Shown in pieces: positions 35,597 through 44,259 of a stretch of DNA of 64,000 nucleotides. Location: positions 1 through 64,000 of the IMG/VR virus record IMGVR_UViG_3300023170_002584; one strand, written 5' to 3'. Each line of letters starts with the position of its first letter. The stretch's first letter is position 1. This DNA comes from a virus. A program made the position numbers and the translations under genes. Below the pieces are notes generated by a model. It ran no database searches. It was given only the letters and a program-made list of their open reading frames with translations, and was not told where the DNA came from.

Positions 35597-37068
35597 ATTT
35601 ATTGATTGTATGTCCCAGCTCAGCCGGGTTGTATCAAGATCTTAAAACTGACTTTGCTGCTAGAGAACCAAATATTTGGGCGGGACTTTTAGCCAATGCT
35701 GTTAGAAAAGAACATAATGTTCTGATATATGACATGGAGATAACAAGACCTTCTGAGTCTAAATTCATTGATGATGTGGATCAAATTGATCCTGATCTTG
35801 TATTGTTTGTGGTGACGGGGCAAAACCCCAACGCATCCACTGCTGCTATGGAAGGTGCAACCTATGCCTCAAATATTATTGCCCACAGAAAGATTGCTTT
35901 TGTAGGACCGCACGTAAATTCTCTACCTCTAGAGACTCTTGAGAAGCACCCAGAAATAGACATTGCATTTACTAACGAAGGTGTTTATGCTCTTAAGAAT
36001 CTTTTAAAAACAGATCTGAAAGACATCAGCGGGGTTAATGGAATAGCCTATAGAGATAATGGAGAAATAAAACTCAATCCACCAGAAAGAATTGTTCCTC
36101 AAGATCTATTAGAGCAAGACCTTCCCGGCGTAGCTTATGACTTAATGCCATGTCTGGACAACTATAGAACTAGCACTTGGCATACTAACTTTAAAGGTAA
36201 TACATCTCCCTTTGCAAGTATTTATACAAGTTTGGGGTGTTTTGCTAAATGTTCGTTTTGTATGATTAACTCAATCAATCGAACTTCTAATGACTTTAAT
36301 TTAGCTTCTGATTCCTTCAATGTATTCAGATACTGGTCTCCAGAATTTACGATAAAGCAACTGGAGTATCTAGCGGATAAGGGTGTTAAGCATCTTAAGA
36401 TTGCCGACGAAATGTTTGTCTATCGTCCCAAGCATTTCATGACTTTATGTGAATTAATCATTGATCGTGGATTAGATTTTAATATTTGGGCATATAGTAG
36501 AGTAGACACAGCAAAACCTAAATATCTTGAGACCCTTAGAAAAGCAGGCGTTCGTCATTTAGCTTTAGGAATTGAATCTGCCAATCAAACCGTTCGACAA
36601 GAAATTGATAAGGGTAGATTCAAAGAGGTCAACATTAGAGAAGTTGTTGATGAAATTGTAAAACATGATATTGGTGTGGGAGGTAATTTCATTGTTGGAC
36701 TGCCAACAGATAATTATGAAACTATGCAACAAACTATGAATCTTGCGTTTGAACTTGATTTAGCTAATATGAACGTGTATTGTTCTACCGCATTACCCGG
36801 AAGTCCTCTTTATCTCAATGCTAAGAAAGAGGGTAGATATTTGCCAGAAAAGTATAGCGAGTTTGGATTTCTAAGCTATAATCATATACCAGATAGTACT
36901 GAATTTCTCACCTCGGCAGAAGTATTAGCGTTTCGAGATTATTTCTTTGACGCATATTTTACGAATCCGGGTGTGCTGAATAGAATGAGAAATAAATACG
37001 GTGAAGAAGCCTGTAAAAATATCCATAGAATGACCAGTATTAAATTACAAAGAAAGATCCTGCAATGA
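35593..37068 (+). CDS. B12-binding-type radical SAM enzyme
   Basis: A 491-residue protein. Residues 1-140 form a Rossmann domain like the cobalamin-binding domain of class B radical SAM enzymes (NLLIVCPSSAGLYQ, VTGQNPNAS, AFVGPHVNSLPLETLEKHPE), but I do not see the His of a DxHxxG motif, so B12 may not be held by it. The radical SAM core starts at about 210 with YTSLGCFAKCSFCMINS (CxxxCxxC). Possible reactions are C-methylation, ring or epimer change on a sugar or lipid. Confidence 0.87.
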   Translation: MNLLIVCPSSAGLYQDLKTDFAAREPNIWAGLLANAVRKEHNVLIYDMEITRPSESKFIDDVDQIDPDLVLFVVTGQNPNASTAAMEGATYASNIIAHRKIAFVGPHVNSLPLETLEKHPEIDIAFTNEGVYALKNLLKTDLKDISGVNGIAYRDNGEIKLNPPERIVPQDLLEQDLPGVAYDLMPCLDNYRTSTWHTNFKGNTSPFASIYTSLGCFAKCSFCMINSINRTSNDFNLASDSFNVFRYWSPEFTIKQLEYLADKGVKHLKIADEMFVYRPKHFMTLCELIIDRGLDFNIWAYSRVDTAKPKYLETLRKAGVRHLALGIESANQTVRQEIDKGRFKEVNIREVVDEIVKHDIGVGGNFIVGLPTDNYETMQQTMNLAFELDLANMNVYCSTALPGSPLYLNAKKEGRYLPEKYSEFGFLSYNHIPDSTEFLTSAEVLAFRDYFFDAYFTNPGVLNRMRNKYGEEACKNIHRMTSIKLQRKILQ

Positions 37069-37595
37069 GTAACACAACTAAAAAAGCATTAATTTTAACG
37101 TTTGAAAAATTTCAAGATCATGAAGTCATATATCCATTTTATGCTTTACAGGAGCATGGGTATCATGTAGAAGTTTGTGCTAATGGGACAAAGGAAAGAA
37201 TATTCGGTATTTTGGGTGCTCATGTAGTTTCAGACTATACTACAAGTGATTTGCTTGTTTCTGATGTAGAATCTTATGATTTGCTTTGTATTCCCGGAGG
37301 TGTCAAAGCACTTGAGAAGTTACGTCTTGAGCCTAATGCTGTAAATTTCGTTAAGAGGTGGTTTGAGCTTGACAAACCTACGATGTGTATTTGTAATGGA
37401 GGTCAGCTTTTAATAACAGCAGATGTTCTTCGTGATAGAAAATGCTCAGGATATTACTCAATTGAGCCAGACATTCGTAATGCTGGTGCTGAGTATTCAA
37501 GGGGTGTTGTTGAAGACGGTAATCTTGTGTCATGTGCCCACTATGATGATATGGGTGAATGGATGCGAGTAGCAATGGAAAAATTCAATGGTTGA
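37065..37595 (+). CDS. DJ-1/PfpI family protein
   Basis: A 176-residue protein of the DJ-1/PfpI superfamily. KALILTFEKFQDHEVIYPFY gives the early Glu, LLCIPGGVKALEKL the Gly-rich loop, and MCICNGGQLLITADVL the nucleophile Cys elbow. Members are glyoxalases, deglycases or hydrolases; which is not clear. It overlaps the radical SAM gene by four bases. Confidence 0.83.
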   Translation: MSNTTKKALILTFEKFQDHEVIYPFYALQEHGYHVEVCANGTKERIFGILGAHVVSDYTTSDLLVSDVESYDLLCIPGGVKALEKLRLEPNAVNFVKRWFELDKPTMCICNGGQLLITADVLRDRKCSGYYSIEPDIRNAGAEYSRGVVEDGNLVSCAHYDDMGEWMRVAMEKFNG

Positions 37596-38187
37596 ATCTG
37601 TAAAAAAACCTTGGGGTTATGAGTATCTTTTGTATAAGAATGACGATGTCGCTATATGGCACTTGTTTATTAATTCTTATCAAAACACATCTCTGCATAG
37701 CCATCCGAATAAGAAGACTGGTCTTGTTGTTTTAGACGGTGCTGCCAAGGTTTCTTTTCTTGGTAGTGATCACAAGTTGTTTCATGGTGAAAAAATCATG
37801 ATTCGTCATGGTGTGTTTCATCAGACAAAGTCAATGACCCCTCACTTACTACAACTTCTTGAAATAGAAACTCCAGTAGACAAAGAAGATATTGTGAGAC
37901 TAGAGGATTCTTATGGCAGGGCGGGATCTATTAAAATGGGAGAGGAAGGTGTGGATGTAACACCTCTGGATATGAAAGGTGATTTTGTAGGCGTGTCTTA
38001 TGTCTGGTTTGCGGAACTAAATAAAAAACTGGACTTTGATAACTTCATGATAACAAATGGATCTATCTCTTATGAAGGTAATAGTGTCGCTGGACCCGGA
38101 GATATTATTAGCTATGATAACATGAAGCGGTTGCTTGAAAAATTCGAAATCTCTGAGAAAATAGAGGGGTTGGCTATAACATGCTAA
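37588..38187 (+). CDS. Cupin domain protein, sugar-phosphate isomerase-like
   Basis: A 199-residue protein. KKPWGYEYLLYKNDD and NTSLHSHPNKKTGLVVLDGA are the PWG and HxH cupin motifs; the late ligand is in IRHGVFHQTKS. The C-terminal 70 residues are a second, degenerate half. Likely acts on a sugar phosphate or nucleotide sugar. Confidence 0.82.
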   Translation: MVESVKKPWGYEYLLYKNDDVAIWHLFINSYQNTSLHSHPNKKTGLVVLDGAAKVSFLGSDHKLFHGEKIMIRHGVFHQTKSMTPHLLQLLEIETPVDKEDIVRLEDSYGRAGSIKMGEEGVDVTPLDMKGDFVGVSYVWFAELNKKLDFDNFMITNGSISYEGNSVAGPGDIISYDNMKRLLEKFEISEKIEGLAITC

Positions 38188-38975
38188 ATGAAATCATGAA
38201 CAAGGCGAAAATGTGTAGAGCATTTGAGGTTGTCACATTTAGTCAAATACAAGCTGGCAATATTAAAATCCCTGTCTACTTATCCGCTGGTCAAGAAATG
38301 ATCCCGGCGACTATTAGTACATATTTTCAAGATCGAGGAATTACACCCGCTATCTTTGGTCAACATAGAGGTCATTCTACTTATTTGTCATTTGGTGGAG
38401 ATCCTACACAGCTTATTGATGAACTTCTTGGTTTGGAAACTGGATGTGCGAAAGGTATGGGAGGTTCCGCATCTATACATAGTCCAGAAATTAAGATGTT
38501 TGGTCACGATGGGTTGATGGGAAGCAATGTTCCTATTGGAGTTGGGTATTGTTATGCCACCAACGAACCCACAGTTGTATTCGTAGGGGATGCCGCAGGC
38601 GAGGAAGACTATGCTCTAGCCGCATACGGGTGGGCAGCAACAAAAAATCTTCCAATTCTGTTTGTGGTTGAGGACAACAACCTTTCCATTTTAACAGAAA
38701 AGAAAATCAGAAGATCTTGGGATATTTGTAATGTCTCTCAAGCAATGAACGTTGAATCTTATAATATAACTGACAATCCTACAGACATACTTAATTGCCT
38801 CGGTGGATGGGACTTTTCTGCTCCAAAATTACTTAATATCAATACCGTCAGAATGTTTTGGCACGCAGGTGCTGGAACAGATGGTGAAACAAGAGATTTA
38901 TTAAAGCATGAAGATTTATCGGAAGACATTGAAAGGTTTGAAAAACTATGGCAATCACGCTTAGAGACACTATAA
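38181..38975 (+). CDS. Thiamine-diphosphate enzyme, E1-alpha-like subunit
   Basis: A 264-residue protein like the alpha subunit of pyruvate/2-oxo acid dehydrogenase E1. Conserved blocks are YLSAGQEMIPATI, FGQHRGHSTYLSFGGDP, GCAKGMGGSASIHS and the ThDP motif GDAAGEEDYALAAYGWAATK ending VVEDNN (GDx...NN). It is about 60-100 residues shorter than true E1-alpha and there is no E2 or E3 gene nearby. With the next gene it should form an alpha2beta2 carboligase or decarboxylase. Confidence 0.87.
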   Translation: MLNEIMNKAKMCRAFEVVTFSQIQAGNIKIPVYLSAGQEMIPATISTYFQDRGITPAIFGQHRGHSTYLSFGGDPTQLIDELLGLETGCAKGMGGSASIHSPEIKMFGHDGLMGSNVPIGVGYCYATNEPTVVFVGDAAGEEDYALAAYGWAATKNLPILFVVEDNNLSILTEKKIRRSWDICNVSQAMNVESYNITDNPTDILNCLGGWDFSAPKLLNINTVRMFWHAGAGTDGETRDLLKHEDLSEDIERFEKLWQSRLETL

Positions 38976-39856
38976 AAAATACCGTAGCTAATCATCTAGA
39001 CGGTGGAGGTTTGGCTTTTGGTCAGTGTCTAACCGCCGTTGGGTGGGTTGGTGGAACCCTACCTGAAATGTATGAAGAAGATGGTATGGTTGAACTTTCT
39101 ATGGCTGATGTAGCAGGAGGTGCAATTGTTACAGGTGCTGGTCTATCAGGAAGAAGACCTATGTATATCATAAGATATCAAGGTTTTAACTGGTATAATT
39201 GCGTTAGTATATTAAACTATGCCTGTAAAAGTAAGGACATGTGGAATATTCCGTGCCCAATTTTTGTGAGGAGTATTGCTATGGAGGGGGCAATTGGTCC
39301 AGTAGCTGGTAGCTCCCATCATTCTCTTTATCATAGAATGCCCGGTGTTAAAATCTACTCGCCAATGACTCCCGGAGAATACGAGCAATGTTATCAGGAT
39401 TTCATGAAAGATGACGATGTTTTTTATGTTTCTGAACATCGAGGGGCATATAATAATACAGAGGAACTTGAAGATGTAGACTTTTATGAACCTGACTTTG
39501 TATTGTTTCCTATTTCTATTTGCCGATTTGCAGCAATGGAAGCTTCTAGGGAATTATTCAAAGAAGGTATTAAGGTTGCTGTTTATCATCAAAAAGTTTT
39601 AAAGCCATTTGATGTAAATAAGAATTGGGCGAGAGCACTTGATATTGCTGGTCGCGGACTTGTTCTCGATGATGATTTTCCAGATGGAATAGCTTCAACA
39701 CTTGCTCAAAAACTAATGCTAGAATCATCAGCTAAGGTATCAACTATGGGTCTGGAAGAAAGATCTTCAGGATTTGCAAAGCACTTAGACAATCTTCCTC
39801 CATCAAAAGAAAAAATTATAAGGTTTATTAAAAATGAAAAGAATAGAATTCGGTGA
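38948..39856 (+). CDS. Thiamine-diphosphate enzyme, E1-beta/transketolase-C-like subunit
   Basis: A 302-residue partner of the previous gene, which it overlaps by 28 bases. It has ELSMADVAGGAIVTGAGLSG, then GPVAGSSHHSLYHRMPGVKI and YSPMTPGEYEQCY, matching the E1-beta blocks (H-S, PG, PxTP) and the transketolase C-domain at the end. It completes the active site across the dimer interface. Sugar operon context points to two-carbon transfer onto a sugar rather than central metabolism. Confidence 0.87.
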   Translation: MAITLRDTIKNTVANHLDGGGLAFGQCLTAVGWVGGTLPEMYEEDGMVELSMADVAGGAIVTGAGLSGRRPMYIIRYQGFNWYNCVSILNYACKSKDMWNIPCPIFVRSIAMEGAIGPVAGSSHHSLYHRMPGVKIYSPMTPGEYEQCYQDFMKDDDVFYVSEHRGAYNNTEELEDVDFYEPDFVLFPISICRFAAMEASRELFKEGIKVAVYHQKVLKPFDVNKNWARALDIAGRGLVLDDDFPDGIASTLAQKLMLESSAKVSTMGLEERSSGFAKHLDNLPPSKEKIIRFIKNEKNRIR

Positions 39857-40967
39857 ATTGAGAATTAACAATTCGGCAAAAAAGCATGTTCAAGATTGTT
39901 TAGATACTAATTGGGCCTCGATGGGTCCAAAAACTAAACTACTTGAAGAAAAATTTGCTGAATTGATGGGAACAAAATACGCAGTAGCAACAAGTAGCGG
40001 CACTTCGTCAATAGCTGCAATGACTATGGCATTGCCCGAAATATGTAATCGTCCTGTTATTAGGAATAAAAGCAAAGTAATATGTCCAGCTTTAGCCTTT
40101 ATAGCCAATACTACAGGTATTGTGTCTGGTGGATTGATTCCTAAATGGGTGGACATCAAGCCGGAAACTTTAAATATAAATGAGGAATTAATTGAGGATG
40201 CTGTTGATGATGATGTCGTTGCGATCTATGCTGTAGGCACTATGGGTAGGCCATCTGAGATGGATGCGATTAGAACTATTGCTAAAAAATATGACTTAGT
40301 ATTGTTTGAAGACGCATGTGAGAACTATGGTAGTAAAATAAATGGAGAGTTTAGCCATAAGTATGCTATAGGAGGTTGTTCTTCATTTTTTCAGGCTCAT
40401 CTTGTTCAGGCCGGTGAAGGTTCTTGTATTTATACAGATGATGAAAATCTTCGTGATCTGCTCATTAGTATTAGATCTCACGGCAGACATCCTAATTCAG
40501 CGTATTTTGACCATATAAGATTTGGGAGTAATTTTAAAACAACTGACCTTTGTGCATCTTTAGCTCTTGGTGCTATTGAGGAATTTCAACAAAATATTTC
40601 CGAAAGAAAAGCGATATGGACTGAACTTGTAAAGTTTTCTGAACAATATGCAGATTTAGCTTGGTTTAGTAGTCAGCCTGATTATATGGAAGTTATGCCT
40701 CATGGTTTTAGCATTACAGTAAAGCCAGATTCTAAAAAATCATGTAGAGAACTAGAAAAACTGATGACCTCTAATAACATTCACTGGAAAAGAAATTTTG
40801 GTTTTTGTGGCAGTCATGCATCATTAAAAGACGTTTTATCCGAACCACAGGGATATAATAATGCTGTGTGGTGTGGGAACAATGGACTGCATATTGGTAC
40901 TCATAGATATATGAATGAAGAAAACATTCAAAGAATTTGTAGAGTTATGAAGGAATTTTTTGAATGA
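39834..40967 (+). CDS. DegT/DnrJ-fold PLP enzyme with His for catalytic Lys (ColD-like)
   Basis: A 377-residue protein of the nucleotide-sugar aminotransferase fold. TSSGTSSIAAM binds PLP phosphate, LFEDACENYGS holds the PLP-binding Asp, and TMGRPSEMDAI is conserved. At the Lys site it reads SFFQAHLVQAGEG, with His189 where aminotransferases have Lys. The same change defines GDP-4-keto-6-deoxymannose 3-dehydratase (ColD, 388 residues, His188) and RfbH. It therefore probably removes a 3-hydroxyl rather than adding an amine. Length fits ColD, not the Fe-S enzyme RfbH. Confidence 0.85.
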   Translation: MKRIEFGELRINNSAKKHVQDCLDTNWASMGPKTKLLEEKFAELMGTKYAVATSSGTSSIAAMTMALPEICNRPVIRNKSKVICPALAFIANTTGIVSGGLIPKWVDIKPETLNINEELIEDAVDDDVVAIYAVGTMGRPSEMDAIRTIAKKYDLVLFEDACENYGSKINGEFSHKYAIGGCSSFFQAHLVQAGEGSCIYTDDENLRDLLISIRSHGRHPNSAYFDHIRFGSNFKTTDLCASLALGAIEEFQQNISERKAIWTELVKFSEQYADLAWFSSQPDYMEVMPHGFSITVKPDSKKSCRELEKLMTSNNIHWKRNFGFCGSHASLKDVLSEPQGYNNAVWCGNNGLHIGTHRYMNEENIQRICRVMKEFFE

Positions 40968-41479
40968 AATTTTTTTTAATAGCGAGTGAACTTGAGCTAC
41001 CAAATTGTCCGTCTATAGTCGAAGACAGTGTTATTTTTACAGGAATTGGCAAAACGAACGCCGCTATGTGGGCTACTAAACTATGCACTCAATGGGGTAA
41101 TAATCTTGATTTGATTGTTAATGTAGGAACCGCTGGAAGTTTTAATGAGGCTTATTCTGGAATGCATAAGTGCGGTACTTTTGTAAATCTAGATGGAGAT
41201 GATTCATTTAATAATGAAAGATATGTCTTTAATAAAGATGGTTTAACTATTGGTTCATCTGATTCTTTTGTTGATAATGAAAATCTATATTTAGATAAAC
41301 CCGATCTCGTAGATATGGAGAGTTTTGCTATTGCTCATGTCTGTCATAATTTTGGTGTTAATTTTGTTTGTCATAAATATATTACAGATTATATTGGCTC
41401 CAATTCTGTCAATCAATGGCTTGAGTCTGTGAAAAAAGCAGAATGTGAAATATTTAAAATTATCTATTCTTATATCTAA
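40964..41479 (+). CDS. MTA/SAH nucleosidase-like protein
   Basis: A 171-residue protein of the nucleoside phosphorylase/nucleosidase superfamily. It has IFTGIGKTNAAMWATKL, VNVGTAGSF and LVDMESFAIAHVCHNF, the ribose-binding Met-Glu patch, plus the late Asp in HKYITDYIG. Shorter than E. coli MTAN (232). It could clear methylthioadenosine, SAH or 5'-deoxyadenosine made by the methyltransferase and radical SAM enzyme of this operon. Confidence 0.82.
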   Translation: MKFFLIASELELPNCPSIVEDSVIFTGIGKTNAAMWATKLCTQWGNNLDLIVNVGTAGSFNEAYSGMHKCGTFVNLDGDDSFNNERYVFNKDGLTIGSSDSFVDNENLYLDKPDLVDMESFAIAHVCHNFGVNFVCHKYITDYIGSNSVNQWLESVKKAECEIFKIIYSYI

Positions 41480-41509
41480 TTTTTTTACATGCAATAATAG
41501 AGAACTAAT

Positions 41510-42466
41510 ATGAAAATAGTTATTACTGGTGCCGCTGGATATATTGGAAGTAAATTATTCGATTTTTTAGTAAAACGCGGTCACAATGTTATAGGTTTTG
41601 ATAATCTTTTTTATGATCAGGGGACGCTTGTTAGTAAAGTGGCGTGCAATTCTATTGGTGTATCAAAATTTTTTGTTGAAGACGTTACCAGTTGGTCTGA
41701 AAATTTAAAAGATGCTATAAAAAATGCAGATATTATTATTCCACTTGCCGCACTGGTTGGTGCTCCGCTATGTGACAAATATCCAGAGCTAACATATAAA
41801 ATCAACTTTGAATGGTTTTCTAAACTATTGCCGTATCTTAAAGATCAACATATAATTTATCCAAATACAAACTCTGGTTATGGCTCAACCGGCGAAGAAA
41901 TTTGTACAGAAGAAACTCCATCTAATCCCTTATCACTTTACGCAAAAACAAAACAAGATTCTGAAAATTTATTGATGACTTATGAAAAGTCTACCTGTTT
42001 TCGTTTAGCTACAGTATTTGGATGGTCTTATCGCCCCAGAACGGATCTTCTTGTTAATAATTTAACTAAAACAGCATTAGAAACTGGAAGAATATTCTTG
42101 TTTGATGGTCACTTCAGGAGAAACTATATTCATGTAGATGACATAGTTTCAGCTTTTAACTTTATTATTGATAAAATAACATATAAAAAGAGTGAAGACA
42201 TACATGGAGTTTTTAATTTAGGAAATGATTCTTTAAATACAACTAAAGAAAATTTAGTTAAGGAAATATGTTCAATTGTTGGCTCAGATTTTGTAACTCA
42301 AGATAATCGTACCGATCCAGATAAAAGAGATTATTTAGTTAGTAGCCAAAAGCTGTACTCTTTAGGATGGAAACCATCAGTTAGTTTGAGGTTTGGCGTT
42401 AATCAAATGGTCAACTTTTATAGATTAATGTCAAAGTCTGACGAACTTCGTTGTAGAAATTATTGA
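41510..42466 (+). CDS. NAD-dependent epimerase/dehydratase (extended SDR)
   Basis: A 318-residue SDR. The NAD motif is VITGAAGYIGSKLFDFLVKR, the active site is SLYAKTKQDSE (YxxxK), and IHVDDIVSAFNFI is the sugar-enzyme mid block. It should act on a nucleotide sugar (4,6-dehydratase, C4 or heptose epimerase). It is preceded by 30 bases with AGAGAAC, a new ribosome site in the operon. Confidence 0.88.
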   Translation: MKIVITGAAGYIGSKLFDFLVKRGHNVIGFDNLFYDQGTLVSKVACNSIGVSKFFVEDVTSWSENLKDAIKNADIIIPLAALVGAPLCDKYPELTYKINFEWFSKLLPYLKDQHIIYPNTNSGYGSTGEEICTEETPSNPLSLYAKTKQDSENLLMTYEKSTCFRLATVFGWSYRPRTDLLVNNLTKTALETGRIFLFDGHFRRNYIHVDDIVSAFNFIIDKITYKKSEDIHGVFNLGNDSLNTTKENLVKEICSIVGSDFVTQDNRTDPDKRDYLVSSQKLYSLGWKPSVSLRFGVNQMVNFYRLMSKSDELRCRNY

Positions 42467-42468
42467 TT

Positions 42469-43437
42469 ATGATTATCAGTAGAACGCCTTTTAGAATATC
42501 TTTATTTGGAGGATCTACCGATTATGAATCGTATTTCTCTAAGCACGAATCCTTATTAATCGGATTCGCTATTAATAAATACTGCTACCTTTCTGTAAGA
42601 AAAACTCCATCCATATTTGATTACAAAAGTAAATTATCATATTCAAAAACTGAAATTGTAAATAATAATTCAAAAATCAACCATGACGGAGTTAGGGGCT
42701 GTCTAGACTTTTTATCTATCAGATATGGCATAGAGCTATCTCATAATGCGGATCTTCCGGCTCAAACTGGAACTGGATCTTCGTCTGCATTTGTTGTTGG
42801 CTTATTAAACTGCTTGCATAGACTGAGTAATAAATATGTCACTAAAAAAGAACTATCCCAACAAGCAATAAATGTTGAACGGAATATACTGATGGAGACT
42901 GGAGGTATTCAGGATCAAATTTGGTCTGCATATGGAGGTATTAACTCAATATCTATTGAAAAAAATGGCTTTTTTCATGTCAAGCCATTGCCTATCTGTG
43001 AGCATTTTTTGAAAAATTTCTTAGAAAGATCAATCCTAATTTATACGGGCAGCACAAGGCATTCTTTTAAAATTGCTAAATCTTACAATATTAATTCTTC
43101 CCAAGAGCATAAGCACAAGATTAAAGAATTATCACATTTGGCTTATGAACAATTTCAAGAGGCTAACATTGAAAATATTGCATCGCTCCTCGACAAATCT
43201 TGGAACTATAAAAAACAGATATCTAACTTAATAAGTAATGACCGCATAAACAATTTTTATTCACAGTTATCGGAAGATGGTATGATTGGCGGAAAATTAT
43301 TAGGATCTGGCGGTGCAGGTTTCATATTTGGCATATTATCTGATAAAGTGAATAAGAAAGAGTTTAGGAGAAAATATAAACAAAATTACGTGGATTTTAA
43401 CATTGACTTTGAAGGATCTAAAATTATAAATGAGTAA
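42469..43437 (+). CDS. GHMP kinase, heptose-7-phosphate kinase (HddA)-like
   Basis: A 322-residue GHMP kinase. IISRTPFRISLFGGSTDYES matches HddA/FKP-type kinases (RxPxRixfaGGgTD); the ATP loop is LPAQTGTGSSSAFVVG, and GGKLLGSGGAGFIFG is motif 3. It would phosphorylate C1 of a heptose 7-phosphate or a related sugar. The ATG at 42469 is two bases after the previous stop; an upstream TTG is unlikely. Confidence 0.86.
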   Translation: MIISRTPFRISLFGGSTDYESYFSKHESLLIGFAINKYCYLSVRKTPSIFDYKSKLSYSKTEIVNNNSKINHDGVRGCLDFLSIRYGIELSHNADLPAQTGTGSSSAFVVGLLNCLHRLSNKYVTKKELSQQAINVERNILMETGGIQDQIWSAYGGINSISIEKNGFFHVKPLPICEHFLKNFLERSILIYTGSTRHSFKIAKSYNINSSQEHKHKIKELSHLAYEQFQEANIENIASLLDKSWNYKKQISNLISNDRINNFYSQLSEDGMIGGKLLGSGGAGFIFGILSDKVNKKEFRRKYKQNYVDFNIDFEGSKIINE

Positions 43438-43807
43438 TACAGAAACACAAGAAAGAATTAGAAGAAAAACTATTTTTTTAGATATTGATGGAACTCTTGT
43501 CATTCATAAGAAAAATTTATGCAGAATGATAACTGAGCAACTAGAAGTTATTTATGGAGTGCATGAAAAATTTTTAGAATGGCGTGCTAAAGACTATTAT
43601 ATCGTACTTACTACCGCTAGACCTGAAGGTGTTAGAAGCTCGCTAGAGCGTCAGTTAAGCGAAGCCGGTATATTTTATGATCAGCTAGTCATGGGACTTC
43701 CTGTTGGTCCGAGAGTTCTTGTGAATGATAAAAAGCCTGACGGCACAATAACAGCATATGCTTATCCAATAGAAAGAGACTTGGGAATATCTGGAGTAGA
43801 AGTTTAA
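43430..43807 (+). CDS. HAD-family phosphatase
   Basis: A 125-residue HAD hydrolase. Motif I is KTIFLDIDGTLVIH with both Asp residues, motif II is YIVLTTARPEG and motif III/IV is in RVLVNDKKPDG. It lacks a cap domain. In the sugar operon, between kinase and nucleotidyltransferase, it is well placed to act as the sugar bisphosphate phosphatase (GmhB role). Confidence 0.83.
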   Translation: MSNTETQERIRRKTIFLDIDGTLVIHKKNLCRMITEQLEVIYGVHEKFLEWRAKDYYIVLTTARPEGVRSSLERQLSEAGIFYDQLVMGLPVGPRVLVNDKKPDGTITAYAYPIERDLGISGVEV

Positions 43808-44259
43808 TGTACAGAATTGGTATAGTTTCTGGATATTTTAATCCGCTACATCGTGGTCATTTAGAATATATTAATGCCGCCAAAAAACAGTGTGATTTTT
43901 TAAATTGTATTGTAAATAATGATCTTCAAGTGCAGATAAAAGGCTCTAATAAATTTATGGACGAGAATCATAGATATGATATTATGAAAAATATAAAATC
44001 TATTGATGCAGTATATGTGTCGATTGACAAGGATCGCTCCGTTTCGAATACTATTGCTAAAATAGTAGAAGAAACAATTTTTGAATACAACAAGAATTAT
44101 AAGTTTATGTTCTTTAATAGCGGAGATAGACCGCCAGACAATTACAATATCCAAGAAAAAACCGTCTGCGACAAATTAGATGTGCAGACGGTATTTATTC
44201 CATTGAAGAAAGTTCATTCTTCATCCAGTTTTTTAGCTACTCTCGGTCATGTTTCATGA
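43807..44259 (+). CDS. Nucleotidyltransferase, HldE-C/cytidylyltransferase family
   Basis: A 150-residue enzyme with the HxGH motif in GYFNPLHRGHLEYINAAKKQ, then CIVNNDLQVQIKG and ENHRYDIMKNIKSIDAVYVS, like the adenylyltransferase half of HldE and glycerol-3-phosphate cytidylyltransferase. It lacks the usual ISTT-type end; SSSSFLATL may replace it. It would activate a sugar phosphate as ADP- or CDP-sugar. Last gene of the operon; its end overlaps the convergent gene by 23 bases. Confidence 0.86.
   Translation: MYRIGIVSGYFNPLHRGHLEYINAAKKQCDFLNCIVNNDLQVQIKGSNKFMDENHRYDIMKNIKSIDAVYVSIDKDRSVSNTIAKIVEETIFEYNKNYKFMFFNSGDRPPDNYNIQEKTVCDKLDVQTVFIPLKKVHSSSSFLATLGHVS
44154..44192 (-). terminator. Intrinsic terminator of the leftward operon, inside the convergent gene
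   Basis: ACCGTCTGC at 44161-44169 pairs with GCAGACGGT at 44184-44192, a perfect nine-pair stem. Read leftward it is followed by TTTTTT (44161-44156). It ends the operon that comes from the right, although it lies within the coding sequence of the rightward nucleotidyltransferase gene. Confidence 0.8.

Noticed and set aside
38181-39856. A pyruvate dehydrogenase complex
   Set aside because: No E2, E3 or lipoyl domain is present and the subunits are short; the context is sugar biosynthesis.
39890-40159. Opposite-strand open frames within the sugar operon and elsewhere
   Set aside because: They are shadows of well-supported genes, without ribosome sites or protein motifs.
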